Source of the DNA: Erigeron canadensis | Lineage: Eukaryota > Streptophyta > Magnoliopsida > Asterales > Asteraceae | DNA length: 64,000 nt | NCBI RefSeq assembly: GCF_010389155.1 | Contig: NC_057764.1 | Coordinates: 2,542,001-2,606,000 of the forward strand | Reading direction: 5' to 3' | Shown: positions 58,976 through 64,000 of the stretch, piece after piece | Layout of the letters: each line of letters begins with the position of its first letter | How positions within the stretch are numbered: position 1 is the stretch's first letter | The notes under the pieces: model-generated | The model's database searches: none | Seen by the model: the letters and a program-made list of their open reading frames with translations, nothing else | What the model was told of the DNA's origin: nothing | Made by a program: the position numbers and the translations under genes

Positions 58976-60900
58976 GAAATTAAATAACAAGAACAATGAC
59001 AAGTTCAATTGTAATAAATCAATGCAATTATAATAAATCAATGCAATTATAATCATATGTATCATCGATTAAACGATGAATACATGGTCGATCTTACAAA
59101 CTTGACTTACAAGAATACAAATGAACAAGGTAATTGCTAAGTCTAGACACACTATAAACTTGAACAATTACAAGTGACACACACTTTAAGGTGACTAACA
59201 CACTTGATACAATGTGGCTGTGTTGCTTTATATAGAGGAAGAATTAGGGCAATGATATGTCGTATTTTATGCCCATTTCCCATAGCTTAAAGTGGTTGTT
59301 TAGTGAGTTTACGAGTCATTTTCGTATACAATTGGTGCATTTATGGTATTTGTCAGTATTTCAGGTGAAAAACAGGTACCTAAGCGATAACTTGAAGAAA
59401 ACGAAGTTTCTGAAGCAAAACGAGTGCTTACTGAAGTTTTACGAGGCACATAAGTGAAGATTAGAAGAAAGTCAAAGCTGGTCAACGAAAGTCAACAAGG
59501 AACTGCGACGCAGTAATTTAAGTCGAGGTTGAAACTGCTTCGCAGTATAGTGAAACTGCGACGCATTTTAGCTATACACGACAGAAGGCCAGTCAATGAA
59601 AGTCAAAGTCAATAGAAAAGTCAAAGATGGAACTGCGACGCAGTTCAATGCCAAATCTGCTGAATTTAGTCAGCATATAAATAGCTACAAAAACATTCCA
59701 AAAACCTATCCCTTGATATTCCAGACGATTTTAAGAGCTTTTTCTAGGGTTTTTCGGTAACAATGAATTCCTTCATTTTGATTTGTTATTTCATATTTAG
59801 TATGAGTGGCTAATCGCCTTTTTCATCCATCTTCATGGAGTGAGACATTATGTAAGGATTGCATAATATTTATTAATTCAAGTGATTTGATTTAACGTTT
59901 TGTCGTGATCTTAATCCATTAATTCTTTGGTATTCATTTATTGATTGCGGATAATTTGTATTCATTGCTTAGTGACGACTAGGATTTGGGTATAAGTTAT
60001 TTTGATTGCTCGGTTAGAAGTAATTGGTTCTATGACGGGTACGGTAGAGGGTAATCAATATTTGATAAGAATTGATGGGTTGACGGTTGGGTACAATCGA
60101 TAGGCAAAATTGTTATCTGAAATGACCAAAACCATTGTCAAACTAGAGAAGTTATAGAAAGGCGTCTCGGGGTACCGGTCTTAATAATGAAACTAGTTTA
60201 TACAAGAGAGTCAAATAAGTTGTTAACTTGACGGGTACGGGGTTGGCGATTAATTTGAGTCTCGGTCATTTAATCACCAAATTGAATTTGAACTTCATCA
60301 AATGTGCAATCCTAACATTCTGTTGAGCGAAATCAAGATGGGTGACTTTTAAATTATTGTTTTCTCCAACAAATTTCTCTTTCGATTAATCCTTTGGGAT
60401 TACTAACTTTTCAAACTAACTGCTTGCAACGTGGCAATTCGGCCACAAAACCCCCCATATTTTACTTGAATCATTTAATGTTTACAATTGCTTATATAAG
60501 TCCTTGTGAACGATCTCGGCTTACCATTTTCAACTATACTGCATGCGATCAGGTACACTGCCTGTGAGTGTGTAGTAGTCAGTCTTTCGGTAAATCGTGT
60601 TTATAAATTTAAAGCTAGATTTCACACATCAGGCAACACAACCTTCCTTTGATGGTGATAGATGGTGGTTGTCGACATCCCATTGGCTCCTTGTACTTTC
60701 ATGCCGGAGCCCTTGTCTTCTTTACCAAATCGGGTATGAGAGAGAACCCTTGAATTGGTCCCAATTGTACCATAGTAATATGAGGTATGTTACAGTTGGA
60801 AGAACCACCATGTGACTCTTGTCTTCATATGATTTGAAAAACTTCCCGCCATGACAAACATTTGGGCAGCATCCTACCCGCTGAAGAGCGTCACTGGACT
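58976..60900. other. Insertion between S1 and S2, itself nested
   Basis: Holds a minus-strand promoter-like block (TATATAAAG motif about 59230) at 58990-59252, the solo LTR, and unassigned sequence to about 60900. Confidence 0.45.
59253..60631 (+). mobile_element. Solo LTR of a Gypsy-type element, 1379 bp
   Basis: Starts TGATATGTCG and ends CACACATCA (TG...CA). Perfect 5-bp TSD GGCAA at 59248-59252 and 60632-60636. No internal region, so it is a solo LTR left by LTR-LTR recombination. It contains three 'aactgcgacgca' repeats (about 59500-59640) and a CATATAAATAG promoter motif at about 59674. Confidence 0.8.
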
Positions 60901-60904
60901 CGCT

Positions 60905-61440
60905 GAACACTTGCTGACGACATACGTCAGCGAGCGAGTCTTGTCAGCGAATCTAAGACTTAACAGTTGCCACATCCCATTTGCCAAAGAAGCTACAAGT
61001 CTGAAGCTTGACAATGTTTTTAGCGGACCTAAAGACGAAAGACTTTATTTTGCCATGGAAGAGTGTGATCCATTTGGGCCTTTATGGTCAATATTACCAA
61101 GCTATATCATAATTTGGACTCTAACCGCTTTAAAACATTAAGAAGAGTTTATAGTGGCAAAATCAGTCAAAGGGGAACTCGTTTTTGTGCTCACTAATGA
61201 GGCTAACTATAGAACCAGTTACGAAGCTGTGGATTTATCAAGCCGGTGAGAGTATATTTATTGAAGATGTGTATCTTGGCTCTTTGGTTGTTATTGAAGG
61301 AGTGGATGCTTTGATTAAGAAGACTGCCACACTTAGTGGCTTGGAATATTATGGAAAAAAAATATGCTTTCAAGCCTCTGCAGTAGTGCTATACAATACT
61401 GTTGCAGCTATGAAATACATAATCCATTTTTCTTGATGAT
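60905..61440 (+). pseudogene. Snu114-like fragment S2
   Basis: Reads CHIPFAKEATSLKLDNVFSGP, EECDPFGPL, then VYSGKIS, LWIYQAGESIFIEDVY and IEGVDALIKKTATLSGLEYY in shifting frames, matching the IPS.K, ECDPSGPL, FGRVYSG and IEGVDASI.KTATL blocks of Snu114. A stop follows FVLT-type sequence near 61195. Confidence 0.75.
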
Positions 61441-61815
61441 CTTATGACTCCTGATTATTTAAATATGATTAGCAAGGGTATCCTTTAGCCGTTGTTTCTT
61501 TAGAATACAGACACCAAATCTTGGAATACAAATATTAAATCCTAATATTCCAAAGAAACAACAACTAAAGGATAACCCTTGTTAATCATATTAAAATAAT
61601 CAGCCGCCAAAATATCATCAAAACTATGGATTATGTATTTCATAGCTGCAATAGTATTGAACTGCAGGGGCCGGAAAACATATTTTTTTACAATAATATT
61701 CTAAGCCACTAAGTGTGGCAGTCTTCTTAATCGAAGCATCCACTCCTTCAATAACAATCAAACAGTCGGGATATACATCTTCAATAGCTATACTCTCACA
61801 GTCTTGATAAATCCA
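61238..61815. repeat. Palindrome I, arms about 275 bp
   Basis: Left arm about 61238-61510, spacer 61511-61540, right arm about 61541-61815. The arms carry Snu114-like sequence facing each other. Confidence 0.85.
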
Positions 61816-62340
61816 CAACTTTGTAACTTCTTCTACAGTCTCACCAGCCTCATCAGTGAGCACAAAGACGCGTTTCCCTTACTGATTTTGCAACTATAAA
61901 CTCTTCCTAATGCATCAAAGCGGCTATTGTCCAAATTGAGATATAGCTTGGTAATACTGAGCCCAGATGGATCACACTCTTCCATGACAATATAAAGTCT
62001 GTTGTCTTCAGGTCTGCTAAAAACATTCTCATGCTTCAGACTTCTAGCCTCTTTGGCAGATGGGATGTAGCCAATCAGCATGTCGGTACAAGAAGTTGCT
62101 GACTCAAAAAACAATTAGCCAGGTAGGTCATATTCTTCACTTTTGTATATCTTATGAAGCAGCTCAACAGATAACTGCACAAACGTTCTTTGCTTTTCTT
62201 CTAAAAGTATCCGATGGCTGAAAGTTCAAGTATCAAAAATCCCCCCCCCCCCATGGTGCAAAGCACCATCCTCCACTTCCTCTAGCAAGACAAACGTTTC
62301 CATTGGCTGGATTGATAAGTTGAACACTCCCATCTATTGT
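61624..62340 (-). pseudogene. Snu114-like fragment S3
   Basis: Minus strand: SATSCTDMLIGYIPSAKEA, EECDPSGLSITKLYLNLD, ALGRVYSCKISKG, then after a 1-nt shift VFVLTDEAGETVEEVTKLWI and IEGVDASIKKTATL. The matches to Snu114 (TDML..IPS, ECDPSGPL, EVTKLWIYQ, IEGVDASI) are strong. It ends after KKICF without the rest of the gene. Confidence 0.8.
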
Positions 62341-62345
62341 CATGT
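61800..62345. repeat. Direct repeat, first copy (offset 1260 bp)
   Basis: About 97% identical to 63060-63605; several 60-base rows are the same, apart from a few changes. Includes a poly-C run near 62241. Confidence 0.9.
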
Positions 62346-62489
62346 GTTCATTGATGGTTTAATCTGTCAACCTACACCTAGACCAACAGATATACCCTTA
62401 CATATGCATTTTGGAATTGATTAGTTAGATAACACTAATCAGGTAATTAGTCATAACTTAATGATAATTAAAAATAGTTTTTGGAACTA

Positions 62490-62690
62490 TAAACTTTAGT
62501 GATTGTGAGAGTATAGCTATTGAAGATGTATATCCCGACTGTTTGGATGTTATTGAAGGAGTGGATGCTTCGATTAAGAAGACTGCCACACTTAGTGGCT
62601 TAGAATATTTTGGTAAAAAAATATGTTTTCAGGCCCCTGCAGTTCAATACTATTGCAGCTATGAAATACATAATCCATAGTTTTGATGAT
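62490..62690 (+). pseudogene. Snu114-like fragment S4
   Basis: Plus-strand sequence reads ESIAIEDVY, IEGVDASIKKTATLSGLEY and KKICFQAPAV, close to S3. It is the left arm of Palindrome II. Confidence 0.75.
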
Positions 62691-63063
62691 ATTTTGACGG
62701 CTGATTATTTTAATATGATTAACAAGGGCTATCCTTTAGTTGTTGTTTCTTTGGAATATTAGGATTTAATATTTGTATTCCAAGATTTGGTGTCTGTATT
62801 CCAAACAAACAACGGCTAAAGGATACCCTTGCTAATCATATTTAAATAATCAGGAGTCATAAGATCATCCAAAAAAAATGGATTCTGTATTTCACAGCTG
62901 CAACAGTATTGTACTGCACTACTGCAGAGGCTTGAAAGCATATTTTTTTTCCATAATATTCCAAGCCACTAAGTGTGGCAGTCTTCTTAATCAAAGCATC
63001 CACTCCTTCAATAACAACCAAAGAGCCAAGATACACATCTTCAATAAATATACTCTCACAGTC
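62505..63063. repeat. Palindrome II, inverted copy of Palindrome I
   Basis: Left arm about 62505-62760, spacer about 62761-62793, right arm about 62794-63063. The spacer is the exact reverse complement of the Palindrome I spacer, so the whole palindrome was copied in inverse orientation. Confidence 0.85.
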
Positions 63064-63610
63064 TTGATAAATCCACAACTTTGTAACTTCTTCTACAGTC
63101 TCACCAGCCTCATCAGTGAGCACAAAGACGCGTTTCCCTTACTGATTTTGCAACTATAAACTCTTCCTAATGCATCAAAGCGGCTATTGTCCAAATTGTG
63201 ATATAGCTTGGTAATACTGAACCCAGATGGATCACACTCTTCCATGACAATATAAAGTCTGTTGTCTTCAGGTTTGCTAAAAACATTCTCATGCTTCAGA
63301 CTTCTAGCCTCTTTGGCAGATGGGATGTAGCCAATCAGCATGTCGGTACAAGAAGTTGCTGACTCAAAAAACAATTAGCCAGCTGGGTCATATTCTTCAC
63401 TTTTGTATATCTTATGAAGCAGCTCAATGGATAGCTGCACAAACGTTCTTTGCTTTTCTTATAAAAGTATCCGATGGCTGAAAGTTCAAGTATCGTCACA
63501 AAAATCCCCCCCCCCCATGGTGCAAAGCACCATCCTCCACTTCCTCTAGCAAAACAAACGTTTCCATTGGCTGGATAGATAAGTTGAACACTCCCATCTA
63601 TTGTCATGAA
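62857..63610 (-). pseudogene. Snu114-like fragment S5
   Basis: The longest fragment: starts DGSVQLIYPANGNVCFARGS (family: AGNVCFASG), then GGWCF, FIRYTKVKN, SATSCTDMLIGYIPS, EECDPSG, GRVYSCKIS, LTDEAGETVEEVTKLWI and IEGVDALIKKTATL. At least one frameshift is shared with S3 (before VFVLTDEA) and a poly-C tract interrupts it near 63507. It covers the middle of Snu114 only; neither the GTPase domain nor the C-terminal domains are present. Confidence 0.8.
63060..63605. repeat. Direct repeat, second copy
   Basis: Partner of 61800-62345. Confidence 0.9.
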
Positions 63611-64000
63611 TTCATTGATGGTTTAAGTTATACGGGCTAATATCTCATAGGCAGTTATATGAGAGCTCGATCTCGGTTATTAATCTGTCAACCTACACCT
63701 GGAGCAATAGATATACCCTTACATATGGATTTTGGCATTGATTAGTTAGATAACACTAATCAGGTAATTAGTCATAACTTAATGATAATTAAAAATAGTT
63801 TTTGGATGTGTTTCTACTATTTGAATTTGTAATGATCAGGTGGTGTTTGAAGGGTGTTGGAACTATAAACTTTAGTGATTGTTTGTACTTGGTATGTATT
63901 TATAGGGGTGTAAGATGTAAATTTTTTATCTCTATTATGTTAAATTAGTGTGTGTTCATTTGAAAAGAAATAAAATTTATGCCACACATGCTCTCTCACA
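63611..64000. other. Intergenic DNA to window end
   Basis: The block 'gattagttagataacactaa' to 'taaaaatagtttttgga' (63739-63806) repeats 62440-62482. No gene seen. Confidence 0.5.

Noticed and set aside
59500..59645. Three 'aactgcgacgca' repeats looked like a CRISPR-type array
   Set aside because: Spacing is irregular, the repeat is only 12 bp and it lies within a plant solo LTR; CRISPR arrays are not expected here.
62236..62252. Poly-C tract as a G-quadruplex or regulatory signal
   Set aside because: A single homopolymer run in a pseudogene; similar runs at 12359 and 63507 suggest slippage.

Overview
This window is nuclear DNA from a flowering plant, almost certainly a eudicot. It is AT-rich and sparsely genic. 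Its protein genes are split by introns with GT-AG borders, and plant-type Copia, Gypsy, LINE, Helitron, MULE, hAT, CACTA-like and SINE sequences fill most of the rest. The gene families (GH3, plant dihydroorotate dehydrogenase, DUF936) are plant families. The TE flavour would suit Asteraceae, but nothing here proves the family.

Layout. 1-8.3 kb: no protein gene; a Gypsy-type LTR end, two minus-strand Helitrons, a MULE with subterminal repeats, a long-TIR Pack-MULE-like element and a SINE. 8.4-23.7 kb: a tandem segmental duplication. Each unit holds a JAR1-type GH3 acyl-amido synthetase gene (581 aa; coding exons 290, 102 and 1354 bp) followed by a tRNA-Gly(UCC) gene. Copy 1 has been heavily invaded: its second coding intron is 4.4 kb against 377 bp in copy 2, and two DNA transposons sit downstream at sites that are empty in copy 2. 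The last ~0.95 kb of coding sequence is under 1% diverged between copies while the sequence on both sides is far more diverged, which suggests gene conversion. A CACTA-like foldback element lies just upstream of copy 2.

25.7-31.6 kb: an intact mitochondrial dihydroorotate dehydrogenase gene (PYRD) in 11 coding exons, 457 aa, including a 30-nt exon. 36.1-38.9 kb: an intact DUF936-family gene in 4 exons, 591 aa, with a perfect ACGT palindrome upstream and a decayed exon relic of the same family at 45.8 kb.

39.9-44.6 kb: a very young Ty1/Copia element (one mismatch between 152-bp LTRs, perfect 5-bp TSD) already broken by two in-frame stops. 47.7-55.9 kb: a 5'-truncated LINE whose 3' UTR is split by a second, minus-strand Copia element (193-bp LTRs, perfect TSD). 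56.7-58.5 kb: a Helitron, a SINE and a hAT element. 58.7-63.6 kb: several broken copies of part of a Snu114/U5-116kD (EF-2-like spliceosomal GTPase) gene arranged as two large palindromes that are inverted copies of each other, with a Gypsy solo LTR nested nearby.

The genes are not an operon-like system. The GH3 pair (jasmonate conjugation by homology) is the one functional cluster; PYRD (pyrimidine synthesis) and the DUF936 gene are independent single genes.
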